From a virus, in IMG/VR virus record IMGVR_UViG_3300024518_002836, positions 1 through 64,000 of that record: a stretch of DNA of 64,000 nt. One strand, given 5' to 3'. This document shows, in pieces, positions 35,987-44,000 of the stretch (within the stretch, counting starts at the first letter, position 1; each line of letters begins with the position of its first letter). A program made the translations under genes and the position numbers. The notes under the pieces were generated by a model, which was not told the origin of the DNA, searched no databases, and was given only the letters and a program-made list of their open reading frames with translations.

Positions 35987-36285
35987 TGTAATCTCTCCTG
36001 CATTCTTTTTCGTTCTTCTTCGGAATACACATAGTTTCCTTCTTTATCTTTTTTGAAAGGGTTGGGCTTTTCTAAACCTTCTAGTGTTTCAAAATTGCCT
36101 TGAAAATCAAATCGAGGTCGTTCTTTAAGATAATTAGAAATCGCTTCATATTTTTCTTTTCGTGTTAAAGTTATATAATCATCAAATTTATTTAAGGGTA
36201 TTTTGTGTTTAACTTCTTTCCCTTTACTATCTCTATAAGATACAGTAATTACCTTAGATTTTTTTAGAATATCTTGCCAACTCAT
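35983..36285 (-). CDS. Tagged small protein (MSWQDILK)
   Basis: A 100-residue protein. ATG 36285 gives the tag directly; six extra in-frame codons upstream overlap the previous gene and lack a better ribosome site. The body has strands VITVSYRDSKGKEVKHKIPL and a charged helical tail (EEERKRMQERLQ). Unknown function. Confidence 0.65.
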   Translation of the reverse strand: MSWQDILKKSKVITVSYRDSKGKEVKHKIPLNKFDDYITLTRKEKYEAISNYLKERPRFDFQGNFETLEGLEKPNPFKKDKEGNYVYSEEERKRMQERLQ

Positions 36286-36287
36286 TC

Positions 36288-36638
36288 TTAATCCACCACC
36301 CAATCATATCTATTAGTTTTAGGATTCCATATTGGTGTAATACTCGGTTTATTTTCTTCTCCTGTTCTCGATTCCCAAAATCTTTTAGCATCTTCTGTTT
36401 GATTCGATGATTCATTTTTGACCGGCACTCCGGTTACTTTTTCAGCATAATTATAAATCTTAGTTCCAATTCCTTGTCGAGTAGATTTTGTCTTTATTCT
36501 AAAAGGAACTAATTTATCCTCAAATACAAAGAAAGAACCTTCACTATCTTCTCCGGCTTTGACTTCAATCACTTTTAAACCACTTTCTTCTGTAAATGTA
36601 TGAGTCAATTCTAATTTTAATATTTGCATCCAACTCAT
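36288..36638 (-). CDS. Tagged protein with GNAT-like motif (MSWMQILK)
   Basis: A 116-residue protein. After the tag come strands (SGLKVIEVKAGEDSEGSFFVF, LVPFRIKT) and TRQGIGTKIYNYAEKV, which resembles the R/Q-x-x-G-x-G acetyl-CoA loop of GNAT acetyltransferases, then AKRFWESR as in their C-terminal part. It is shorter than a full GNAT domain (about 140). An acetyltransferase-derived protein is a guess with modest support. Confidence 0.6.
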   Translation of the reverse strand: MSWMQILKLELTHTFTEESGLKVIEVKAGEDSEGSFFVFEDKLVPFRIKTKSTRQGIGTKIYNYAEKVTGVPVKNESSNQTEDAKRFWESRTGEENKPSITPIWNPKTNRYDWVVD

Positions 36639-36802
36639 TGTAATTCTTCCTGCATTTTATGTAGCCCATTCCACAAATCTTGTGTAATTTCATCCATTGT
36701 AATATCCAATGTGATTTCTCCCCATCTATACAAATCCCAAATGAATAATGAGATAATCAATAAACAACCTATTAAGAAACCAAGAAGAAAGTAAAGTATC
36801 AT
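36635..36802 (-). CDS. Small membrane protein without the tag
   Basis: A 55-residue protein. Residues 2-22 (ILYFLLGFLIGCLLIISLFIW) form one membrane segment, then an acidic helix ending MQEELQ. It uses the same upstream cassette (GATTACAATG) as its tagged neighbours but lacks MSW. No family recognised. Confidence 0.6.
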   Translation of the reverse strand: MILYFLLGFLIGCLLIISLFIWDLYRWGEITLDITMDEITQDLWNGLHKMQEELQ

Positions 36803-36807
36803 TGTAA

Positions 36808-37023
36808 TCATCCCTCATTAAGTTCTTTTTCTAGATTTTCTATCATTTTAATAAGTTTTTTTGTTTCCAAAGAACGCATTTGTGGGTCAATAGATGATTG
36901 TCTGAGTAATTTTTCCTTTAGACCTCTAATTCTAGCCTCAAGTTTTCTTCTCTTATCTGCTTTTTTTCTAGATTCTTCTTTCCAATCATGTTCATCTATT
37001 TTTAATAAAGAAAACCAACTCAT
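36808..37023 (-). CDS. Tagged coiled-coil protein (MSWFSLLK)
   Basis: A 71-residue, highly charged protein: tag then a long coiled coil with Lys/Arg clusters (SRKKADKRRKLEARIRGLKE) and a C-terminal heptad (KKLIKMIENLEKELNEG). Unknown function. Confidence 0.65.
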   Translation of the reverse strand: MSWFSLLKIDEHDWKEESRKKADKRRKLEARIRGLKEKLLRQSSIDPQMRSLETKKLIKMIENLEKELNEG

Positions 37024-37682
37024 TGCAATTTCCTCTCCATTTCATTTCTAACTTCTAACCAAACATTTGGATGCTGTTGTGCAAGAACTTCTTTAACAAT
37101 CTGCATTTGAGCAATGATAATAGTATCTTGTCTCTTATGCACTAACTTACCTTTGAACTCCATAAGATACTTTAAACTCTCACGAACTTCTCTAGCCAAC
37201 TTAGTCAATGAATCAATTTCTCGGAAATCTAAATTCTCCTTTTGGAAAACTTCATCCAATTTAACGTCTAATTTTTGAATATTTTTAGACAGTAATTCAA
37301 TTTCATCTAACTCCTTTTTAGCAAGAATAGCCGAAGCGGATTTTTGAACTAACGGCTGTAAATGGGATTGCATATGTAATCGAACTTGTTGAACAGTAGT
37401 TTGTAATGTCGCGGCTAATGCACTAGGTTTTAATGAACCCTCAGACAAACCAGTTTCAAACATTTCCCTTCCACTACTAATGCACAATTTGCACTTAGGA
37501 TTAGATTTATCATCATATTCTCCAACATGATTTCTCATATGTCTAGAAGCAGTTCCAGAGGGCCAATCCATTTTCTGGTCTAAATCATCAGGCATAACGG
37601 AAATAGCATTGATATTATCTTCGTATTCAACCCGTTCATCATGTTGGCAAAACTTACAATGCTTTCTAGTTTTTCTACTCAT
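37020..37682 (-). CDS. Terminase small subunit-like DNA-binding protein (predicted)
   Basis: A 220-residue protein starting MSRKTRKHCKFCQHDERVEYED. Two zinc-finger-like modules appear: CKFCQHDER with GTASRHMRNHVGEY, and CKLCISSGREMFETG with TTVQQVRLHMQSHL; each pairs C-x2-C with a later H-x3-H-like helix. A coiled-coil oligomerisation region follows (residues 130-215), like small terminases that recognise packaging sites. ATG 37682 follows TGA of the upstream gene by 5 nt. The call rests on domain order and position in the late operon before the large subunit. Confidence 0.6.
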   Translation of the reverse strand: MSRKTRKHCKFCQHDERVEYEDNINAISVMPDDLDQKMDWPSGTASRHMRNHVGEYDDKSNPKCKLCISSGREMFETGLSEGSLKPSALAATLQTTVQQVRLHMQSHLQPLVQKSASAILAKKELDEIELLSKNIQKLDVKLDEVFQKENLDFREIDSLTKLAREVRESLKYLMEFKGKLVHKRQDTIIIAQMQIVKEVLAQQHPNVWLEVRNEMERKLQ

Positions 37683-37687
37683 TAAAT

Positions 37688-38956
37688 TCAACTCCATAAG
37701 TAACTATGCCAAGAACCTTTAATTGCGCTCTTTTGTATAGCCCAACCCGGCAAATTATCTTTATTAGCCTTACGTTCTCTTTCAAACAATACCTTTCTAC
37801 TTTCCTCTTCTCTAGCAGGGTCGTGTAAGAAAACACCTTTAAGTTTACCATGAACAACATCATTCAAGAACTTCTCACCTCTATTATTAAGAATGGTTCT
37901 AACTAACCTAAGAGAAATTTTATCTACAAAGAACGATTTAATTTCAACCAACGGTTTACCTTTATCATTCTCAAGATTATCCTTTTTCCTATAATGAATA
38001 ATAAAAGCAGAATCCTTTTTATCTATCACGTTAATCTTTTTTGTTTGTAAAGCCCGCATTACGGCTGCGAAATTAATATGAAGACGCTTAAAAGGAACAT
38101 TACCAGTTGGGTCTCTATAAGACTTTTGGTCAGATAACACCTCATCTAAAGCCGCTATAAATGAAGGGGCCTTTTCTAATCCTTGTCTATCTACCTTACC
38201 TTTAATATGCCATTTATTAATAGAACCTATATTGCCCTCGTCTACAATTTTAATAAAAGATTTTAACAAGGGTAATAACCCCGCATTAATCCCAGGAATG
38301 TCTTGAATCTTTCCTTCAGGAGCAAACAATGCTTGCCAAAATGGAGGCTGGGCATCATTTTCTTCACTTGAATACCAATGAGGTTCAGCAGCAGGAAGGC
38401 TCTCCTGTTTACCAGTAGCCTTTCTATGCTTAATATAGTTAGGTGTTCGATAATGCCCATAAACCTTTTCCCAAGATTCAGCACCATCTTTACCAACAGT
38501 AGCAGGAACAGTAAATATAATGTTTCTAGGGTTTAATTTAGTAGTATTCTTCACTCTTTCTAAACCCTTTACATAAAGTTCAATATCTTTCAATTCATCC
38601 TTATCCACTAACTCTTCATCTCCAACTATTTTAACTAATTCTTCAACCATCTGATAAACACCTTTCCCGTAATTCTTTACTCCAGAACGTTTAACTTCCG
38701 CTCTAACGTGCTTATCAATAAAATCGAATAAATTGGTTGCTCCCTTTTGACCAGTAGTTCCAACATCTGTTTTAGACACAGATTTACACTTAGTAACCCA
38801 ATTACTTAAAGACTCAATAACATTTTTAAATGCTGGAGAATATTCAATTTCACCTGTATCACCATCTCCTAAATCAACTCTCTTAGGCCCCTTCTTCTTT
38901 TCTTCTTTTTTAGGGGCCTTATAAATAGGCGCTTTAAGGATAGTTTGCCAAGTCAT
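37688..38956 (-). CDS. Large tagged protein (MTWQTILK)
   Basis: A 422-residue protein of mixed alpha/beta composition. After the tag comes a Lys/Pro-rich linker (YKAPKKEEKKKGPKRVD), then a globular body with strands KINVIDKKDSAFIIHYRKK, VEIKSFFVDKISLRLV. It appears enzymatic in composition but no catalytic motif is recognised. A candidate for an injected enzyme. Confidence 0.65.
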   Translation of the reverse strand: MTWQTILKAPIYKAPKKEEKKKGPKRVDLGDGDTGEIEYSPAFKNVIESLSNWVTKCKSVSKTDVGTTGQKGATNLFDFIDKHVRAEVKRSGVKNYGKGVYQMVEELVKIVGDEELVDKDELKDIELYVKGLERVKNTTKLNPRNIIFTVPATVGKDGAESWEKVYGHYRTPNYIKHRKATGKQESLPAAEPHWYSSEENDAQPPFWQALFAPEGKIQDIPGINAGLLPLLKSFIKIVDEGNIGSINKWHIKGKVDRQGLEKAPSFIAALDEVLSDQKSYRDPTGNVPFKRLHINFAAVMRALQTKKINVIDKKDSAFIIHYRKKDNLENDKGKPLVEIKSFFVDKISLRLVRTILNNRGEKFLNDVVHGKLKGVFLHDPAREEESRKVLFERERKANKDNLPGWAIQKSAIKGSWHSYLWS

Positions 38957-39564
38957 TAATTATTCCCCCTTTGTGAAATACCCCTTGTATTTACTTTATC
39001 TCTAGTGGTTAATCCATGTTGAATATAGTAATTATACAAATTATTAATATTCGGGAAAATATTATTCAGCCATTCTTGTAATCTCATTGAATCTAAACTG
39101 AAAATTAACTTATCCCATTCTTCTTCAGTATTTGCTTGCTCAAATTTTCCTTCAATTTTTCGTGCAAACGTGGCAAAAGGCATGGCTGCTGGATTATTGG
39201 GCTGACCACCTTCGCGCATAGCCCTCATCATTTGAATAACTTCAAATCTATGGAAACCCTTATGAATTATCCAATCTATTGCCTTTTGCCAATTTGGGGG
39301 CTTAGACCATATTTCTATAGGTCCCTCTTCAGGTTCTTCTAACTCCTTTTTGCGTTTTTCCCACTCTTCTCTAGATTCATACGAGCGTCTAGGAATTTCT
39401 GCTTTTAATACATTTTCCCAACTCATTGTAATCGCTTCCTTCTTAACAGATTCAACTTGCTCAACAGTTTCTAAAGCATCAACCATTGGTTCATCAGTAT
39501 CGCCATCACCGTCAAGGTCTGGGTAATCAGGCCGTTGGCCTTTAATTGTATTTTCCCAACTCAT
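38956..39564 (-). CDS. Protein with two tandem tags (MSWENTIK...MSWENVLK)
   Basis: A 202-residue protein. The first tag is followed by a short acidic linker containing DLDGDGDTDEP (a calcium-loop-like Asp pattern), then residues KKEAIT and a second full tag MSWENVLKAE at residues 47-56. The second tag is preceded by the DNA cassette AAGGAAGCGATTACAATGAGTTGG, so a shorter product from ATG 39426 is possible. The body is helical and acidic. The structure shows an apparent fusion of two tagged genes. Confidence 0.7.
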   Translation of the reverse strand: MSWENTIKGQRPDYPDLDGDGDTDEPMVDALETVEQVESVKKEAITMSWENVLKAEIPRRSYESREEWEKRKKELEEPEEGPIEIWSKPPNWQKAIDWIIHKGFHRFEVIQMMRAMREGGQPNNPAAMPFATFARKIEGKFEQANTEEEWDKLIFSLDSMRLQEWLNNIFPNINNLYNYYIQHGLTTRDKVNTRGISQRGNN

Positions 39565-39626
39565 TGATTATCCCTCATTCGCTTAAAGTAAAACTCTAAA
39601 ATATTTTGTTTCCAAAGTTCTTTCAT
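39561..39626 (-). CDS. Possible 21-residue tag-like peptide
   Basis: Minus-strand ATG 39626, 8 nt after GGAGGGATTAAA, encodes MKELWKQNILEFYFKRMRDN and stops with an ATGA overlap on the next gene. LWKQNIL recalls the W-x-x-[IV]-L tag core. Very short, so its reality is uncertain. Confidence 0.4.
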   Translation of the reverse strand: MKELWKQNILEFYFKRMRDNQ

Positions 39627-39627
39627 T

Positions 39628-39807
39628 TTAATCCCTCCAAAAATCCGGTTCTTCTGGAACAACTTTCTTTTCACTAACTTTCGGCTTTTTCTTTTTAGGA
39701 CCAAATGATGTATTGGTAATCCCCGCCTTACTGCTAGTGATGGGACCACCCTCCTTAAGCGTTGCCCACCAAGCATCCACAGAATGTTTATTTTTATCTT
39801 TAACCAT
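39628..39807 (-). CDS. Small basic protein with tag-like DAWWATLK
   Basis: ATG 39807 directly follows the stop of the upstream tagged gene and reads MVKDKNKHSVDAWWATLKEGG, 59 residues, ending PDFWRD. WWATLK is a diverged version of the tag core. A longer frame in another phase crosses the same DNA, but this one has the operon-style start and overlaps. Lys-rich; unknown function. Confidence 0.5.
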   Translation of the reverse strand: MVKDKNKHSVDAWWATLKEGGPITSSKAGITNTSFGPKKKKPKVSEKKVVPEEPDFWRD

Positions 39808-40800
39808 TCATTCTTCCTCCTCATTTTTCTGACCTATGATTCTATTTAACGAAGCCGTAACTTCTGCATCAGCACCAATAACCCTATTACCTAATCCTTG
39901 GTCTTCAGCCCAACGTCTAATAATTTCTAATTCTTTAACCCCAATATTTCCACCTTCAGAATCGCCCCTATAAGAATTAGGAATGGGAAAATCATCTTTC
40001 ATCATCCAGCGTCTGACTACTGTTGGAGTAACTCTAAACCATTCGGAAAGAGGACCTATTCCATAAGAGGACTGATATGCAGGCTTTGGTTGAACATGAA
40101 CCCCTTTAATTCTATCTCTCCAAGTTGTATGTTGTTTACCTTTAGGTTGTCCTCTTACAGCCCTAGAAAGTCTCCTTTTAGATGGAGTCCTTCTACTAAT
40201 TCTCTTTTCGGGGGCAAACCTAGATATTAAAGTTCTAAATCTACGAGTTAAATCTTCCTCGGTCATTCTTCTAGCTTTACGCGTATTTCTATCAATGGTG
40301 TGACCCGGATTTTCTCTTTCAAAAGACTCTTTAAGTTCTTCAAAGGTTTCACTTGGTTTACTGGTTTCAATTTCCTTTTCTTCAACATTAACTTTAAAAA
40401 TCTCCTTAAATTTAACCCGTGTTAAATTCAATAACTCATCTAAACTATCAGCATATCTAATTTCTTGTAGTGATGCTGCTGCTGCTGTTGCGGCTTGATA
40501 ACCAACTAATTGAATATTATTACCCTCCAGTACCCGATATAGTAAACTAGCTTTAAGGGCAGTTTCAGGATTACCATTAAAGGCCTGTCTAATAAAAGAA
40601 ATGTATACTGATGGAATAGGTGTACTATTTGGTTTATCTACAACCCTAACTTGAGGTTTTCGACCAACACCTTCAGAACTAATTTGTTCTATTTCCTGTC
40701 TTAATCTAATTAAAAGTTCTGCTTTATCAACAATTAAAAACTGTTCATCTTCAGTTTTTATTTTTAATATGGTAAACCAATTAATTCTATTCATGTTCAT
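39808..40800 (-). CDS. Tagged protein with late HTH-like domain (INWFTILK)
   Basis: A 330-residue protein. Likely start ATG 40800 (or 40794) gives MNMNRINWFTILKIK, so the tag sits after a short lead. Residues 190-240 are very basic (KRISRRTPSKRRLSRAVRG), and residues 255-290 (LSEWFRVTPTVVRRWMMKDDFP) look like a MerR/helix-turn-helix unit followed by VKELEIIRRWAEDQG. It may be a DNA-binding protein loaded into the head. Confidence 0.65.
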   Translation of the reverse strand: MNMNRINWFTILKIKTEDEQFLIVDKAELLIRLRQEIEQISSEGVGRKPQVRVVDKPNSTPIPSVYISFIRQAFNGNPETALKASLLYRVLEGNNIQLVGYQAATAAAASLQEIRYADSLDELLNLTRVKFKEIFKVNVEEKEIETSKPSETFEELKESFERENPGHTIDRNTRKARRMTEEDLTRRFRTLISRFAPEKRISRRTPSKRRLSRAVRGQPKGKQHTTWRDRIKGVHVQPKPAYQSSYGIGPLSEWFRVTPTVVRRWMMKDDFPIPNSYRGDSEGGNIGVKELEIIRRWAEDQGLGNRVIGADAEVTASLNRIIGQKNEEEE

Positions 40801-41821
40801 CACGCCATTGCCTTGCATCTTTTATATCTTGCTCCATTCTATGTATATTAGCCCTAGCGGGACTAACTCTCCTAGCAAGAGAAGTCCACCGATTAGCAAT
40901 GTCAGGATCATACGTAGCTTTAGTATTAATTCTAAGTAAATCTTGACGGGCTTCCTGAATTATTGTCAGCCCTTGTGCATAATATGGCGCATCTAAACCT
41001 CTATACCACCATTCTTTCATATTTGGGGTTGCTTGCTGCGTTTGACCAAATGACCACCTACGACCCCTACCAGCAATATACTCTTCAAATGCTTTTTTAT
41101 CAGATAATGCCGACAGAATGATACCCACATAATAATCTCCAGAAACAATGTGAACACTCTCAGGACGAAAACAAACTTCTTGAGCTTTTTTATCGTCAAT
41201 CATATAATCAACACAAGTGTCGTAAGTCCGATGACTTAAATTAAATCGTATTCTTAAATTATTAATTAGTTTACCACGATGACCAGATTCACCCGAAACA
41301 TGGCGCGAAGGCAACCAATCCGGCCAAATTCTAATAGTTAACCCATGATGCGTTTCTTTAAATTTAAGTCGAGAATCATTAGCAAAATCACTCAACACGT
41401 CTAAAATTAATTTTCTAGCACGTTCTCTAGGTAATTGTTGGGCTTGAGTTTTCCCTTTCCTAACTCTATCCATCAAGTTATCTAAGTTTTGTATTAAATT
41501 ATTAAATATATTTCCTGCTATACTTATTTTTGCAGTAGATTCTCCTTTAACCCGTTCATGATAATTTTTCATATGTTCTAATCCCTTAGAAGGTAAAGTA
41601 GAACTATCCCTCAATTGTTCAGGGTCGCCTCTTGTATCATAACCTTTAGGCTTATCCGTTCTAATTGAACCAAAAGACCACCATTTTTTAAAACTATGTT
41701 TATGACTATCATCTAATAAATTCGATAGATATTTAATGTATTTACCAACTTCTGGAGTTTCATGAGCTTCAGGGTTTGGATATGGGTTTGGATTTACCTT
41801 TAAAATATTAAACCAATTCAT
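40787..41821 (-). CDS. Large tagged protein (MNWFNILK)
   Basis: A 344-residue protein. Tag, then NPNPYPNPEAHETPE linker and a globular body: FKETHHGLTIRIWPDWLPS, LINNLRIRFNLSHRTYDTCVDYMI, SVHIVSGDYYVGIILSALSD. Mixed alpha/beta, possibly an enzyme. No catalytic motif recognised. TAATG overlap with its upstream gene. Confidence 0.65.
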   Translation of the reverse strand: MNWFNILKVNPNPYPNPEAHETPEVGKYIKYLSNLLDDSHKHSFKKWWSFGSIRTDKPKGYDTRGDPEQLRDSSTLPSKGLEHMKNYHERVKGESTAKISIAGNIFNNLIQNLDNLMDRVRKGKTQAQQLPRERARKLILDVLSDFANDSRLKFKETHHGLTIRIWPDWLPSRHVSGESGHRGKLINNLRIRFNLSHRTYDTCVDYMIDDKKAQEVCFRPESVHIVSGDYYVGIILSALSDKKAFEEYIAGRGRRWSFGQTQQATPNMKEWWYRGLDAPYYAQGLTIIQEARQDLLRINTKATYDPDIANRWTSLARRVSPARANIHRMEQDIKDARQWRDEHE

Positions 41822-42003
41822 TAAAATGACCCCCCTTCACACTCTTTCCATTCTTCTAAAATTTTACGTAATTTTTTAGTATGCGCATTAAAACTTGATT
41901 CTCTCGCTTTGAAAGTACTATTCTCATAAGCATTCATATCCGTAGATTCCCGAAATTTTATATCTTCTTTAAGAGCCTCTTTTAATACATCAAACCAACT
42001 CAT
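41821..42003 (-). CDS. Tagged small protein (MSWFDVLK)
   Basis: A 60-residue helical protein; the tag runs into a long amphipathic helix (EALKEDIKFRESTDMN) and a basic helix (HTKKLRKILEEWKE). Unknown function. Confidence 0.6.
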   Translation of the reverse strand: MSWFDVLKEALKEDIKFRESTDMNAYENSTFKARESSFNAHTKKLRKILEEWKECEGGSF

Positions 42004-42206
42004 AAGAAATCCCTCGGATATACTCTCCCCTCAGTAATAAACTCTTTGACAAATTCTATAACTCTTTGATTAATATAAGTTTCTAACTCTTCTTTAGAAC
42101 CTTTCCAACCCTCTTCTAATAAGGCACGTTTAATCTCTTCTTTTAATTTTAAAATCATCGATTTAATATCCTCTCTTGCTGATTTTAAAACTAATTGCCA
42201 AGACAT
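42000..42206 (-). CDS. Tagged small protein (MSWQLVLK)
   Basis: A 68-residue helical protein. After the tag, a coiled coil (KSMILKLKEEIKRALLEEG) and a C-terminal helix (INQRVIEFVKEFI). Unknown function. Confidence 0.6.
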   Translation of the reverse strand: MSWQLVLKSAREDIKSMILKLKEEIKRALLEEGWKGSKEELETYINQRVIEFVKEFITEGRVYPRDFL

Positions 42207-42207
42207 A

Positions 42208-42534
42208 TTATTCCTCTTCCTCTACACTATAATCTTCCATAATAGTATCAATATCTTCATCAAAATTTTCTACAACCTGTACCCAATCAACATCGGATAG
42301 ACCATCTGAAGGACTCATTTCTATTAATTCATCCATGAACCCATCAATATGAGCCATCTTTTCAGGAAGAATAGAAGCAAGAGCCTCTAAAATCTCTTCC
42401 TTAGTGTGTTTCTTTTTTACTAAGAATTTAATATCATCAAGAATACTCATATAAAATCCATAATCATTCATTGTCCATAAATCTGCTGACCGTGTTGCAG
42501 TAGCAGTATCTTTTAGTATATCTTGCCAAGCCAT
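42208..42534 (-). CDS. Tagged small acidic protein (MAWQDILK)
   Basis: A 108-residue acidic protein. Tag, then helices (MDEYGFYMSI-like NDYGFYMSILDDIKFLVK; KEEILEALASILPEKMAH) and an acidic tail DYSVEEEE. The Glu tail overlaps the ribosome site of the next gene. Unknown function. Confidence 0.65.
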   Translation of the reverse strand: MAWQDILKDTATATRSADLWTMNDYGFYMSILDDIKFLVKKKHTKEEILEALASILPEKMAHIDGFMDELIEMSPSDGLSDVDWVQVVENFDEDIDTIMEDYSVEEEE

Positions 42535-42535
42535 A

Positions 42536-42826
42536 TTAATCCTTCCAATATTCTCTTCTTAATCTCCATAACTTTCTAGGACCTTTACTTTCTCTTATTG
42601 ACGGGTCATTCATACTTTCAAACGATTCTCTATTTGTTCCGGGAGCAGTATTATGTTTAATAAACATAGCAATCCTTCTACTATTACTACCCACCAATTC
42701 AACTAGTTCAGCAACAGTCCTCCATTCACCATCACTCATAATATGCAATATTTTATTTCTTTCCTTATAGGTTAACCTAGGAGTTTTACCCGCGCGTTGG
42801 CCCTTAATAAGAATTTCTTTCCACAT
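42536..42826 (-). CDS. Tagged winged-helix protein (MWKEIL)
   Basis: A 96-residue protein. After a shortened tag, YKERNKILHIMSDGEWRTVAELVELVGSNSRRIAMFIK is a winged-helix pattern (quoted key part: SDGEWRTVAELVELVG), and the wing continues PRKLWRLRREYW. Likely binds DNA. It shares the W-R-[ST]-V layout with the 42,831 gene. Confidence 0.65.
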   Translation of the reverse strand: MWKEILIKGQRAGKTPRLTYKERNKILHIMSDGEWRTVAELVELVGSNSRRIAMFIKHNTAPGTNRESFESMNDPSIRESKGPRKLWRLRREYWKD

Positions 42827-42830
42827 ATTA

Positions 42831-43151
42831 TCACTTAATTAATCTATAACTATTTGGATGGGAAAATCGTTTACCTCCAACAGTAGTTTGTTGTTTAATG
42901 GCCCGTCTTTGTTCATACTTTAATTCTTGAGAACGTCTAGGTTTTCTAGCATAATTCAAATACGGCCTAATATGAGCCTCATGAATTTTCTGTCCTGTTT
43001 TAAGATGTCTAAATTCAGATAAAGCTAATTCTTGAAAAATCTCATTAACGCTTCTCCATCTATAATCTAACATTAAATCATCAATTAAGTCTCTAGCCTT
43101 TTTGGGTATCCTATTTCTATATCTTCCTATTTTCAATACTTCTTCCCACAT
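42831..43151 (-). CDS. Tagged winged-helix-like protein (MWEEVLK)
   Basis: A 106-residue protein. Start ATG 43151 gives MWEEVLKIGRYRNRIPKKA. LMLDYRWRSVNEIFQELAL aligns in layout with the winged helix of the next gene (SDGEWRTVAELVELVG). The second half is very basic (ARKPRRSQELKYEQRRAIK). Probably DNA-binding; the two genes may be an old duplication. Confidence 0.6.
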   Translation of the reverse strand: MWEEVLKIGRYRNRIPKKARDLIDDLMLDYRWRSVNEIFQELALSEFRHLKTGQKIHEAHIRPYLNYARKPRRSQELKYEQRRAIKQQTTVGGKRFSHPNSYRLIK

Positions 43152-43156
43152 AATCA

Positions 43157-43441
43157 TCAAACCTTATGACTATCTGGATAACTTCTACCTGAATATTTAC
43201 CCTTTCTAAAAACCCCCCATAATTCACCATATGAAGAATTAGCAAGACTGATTTGCCTAACCATTCCTCTAGCGACTTCACCATGTTGAATATACCACTC
43301 ATTCATCCTATCTCTAGTTTCTTTTGCTTCTTGACTAGTAGAATGCAATGAACGTAATATCCAACTTTTAGGGGGCTTTTGAACCCATAAATGGCGCTCT
43401 GGATGATTACGCTTAAATTTTAAAACCTCGGCCCAAGACAT
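43157..43441 (-). CDS. Tagged basic protein (MSWAEVLK)
   Basis: A 94-residue basic protein: tag, then RNHPERHLWVQKPPKSW, a helix (SQEAKETRDRMNEWYIQHG) and a C-terminal basic tail. Unknown function. Confidence 0.6.
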   Translation of the reverse strand: MSWAEVLKFKRNHPERHLWVQKPPKSWILRSLHSTSQEAKETRDRMNEWYIQHGEVARGMVRQISLANSSYGELWGVFRKGKYSGRSYPDSHKV

Positions 43442-43717
43442 TTATTCCGCGCCCCAGTTATCAAATAACCTACTAAGTTCTCTCCGTTTTGCACGATAAT
43501 CCTTTGTTTGCACATCTTTTAACCTCTGTAATGTTTGCATAGCGACATCGTTTTCCCATAGTCGGGGCATTGCGCGTAAACTATTAATTAAATTTTGGAT
43601 TGCTGTATCTATTTCTACTTCAATAAGTGATTTTAAATCTTCCGGATTAGCATATCTTTTAGCATCACTAATTGCATCTGATGTACTAATTTTTAATATA
43701 TCATTCCAATTGTTCAT
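43442..43717 (-). CDS. Tagged small helical protein (MNNWNDILK)
   Basis: A 91-residue protein. ATG 43717 follows GGTGTTTTAAA, so the tag M-N-N-W-x-x-I-L-K is one residue longer than usual. Three helices follow (NPEDLKSLIEVEIDTAIQNL, MQTLQRLKDVQ, RRELSRLFDNWG). Unknown function. Confidence 0.65.
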   Translation of the reverse strand: MNNWNDILKISTSDAISDAKRYANPEDLKSLIEVEIDTAIQNLINSLRAMPRLWENDVAMQTLQRLKDVQTKDYRAKRRELSRLFDNWGAE

Positions 43718-43727
43718 TTTAAAACAC

Positions 43728-43967
43728 CTATTCATCAATCTTTGTTCCACGATTACCAAATCCAAACTCTTCAGGTTTTAAATCTTCCCAATTTGCATTC
43801 AATTCATAAAGCATATCACTAGCACTATTAAGACTATGACCATGTTTTTCTAGTTCCTTTACTGCATTCTTTAAGTCTATGTATAAATTACGATAAACAC
43901 TCATTAACTTTGCTCTACCTATCGGGGTTAAATCCTCATCTTTAATTATATTTTGCCAATTAGTCAT
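43728..43967 (-). CDS. Tagged small helical protein (MTNWQNIIK)
   Basis: A 79-residue protein with ATG 43967 and the variant tag M-T-N-W. Helices follow (GRAKLMSVYRNLYIDLKNAVKEL; SASDMLYELNANWEDL). Unknown function. Confidence 0.6.
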   Translation of the reverse strand: MTNWQNIIKDEDLTPIGRAKLMSVYRNLYIDLKNAVKELEKHGHSLNSASDMLYELNANWEDLKPEEFGFGNRGTKIDE

Positions 43968-44000
43968 TTTAAACACAATTCCTGAGATTTTGGGCTGTAA

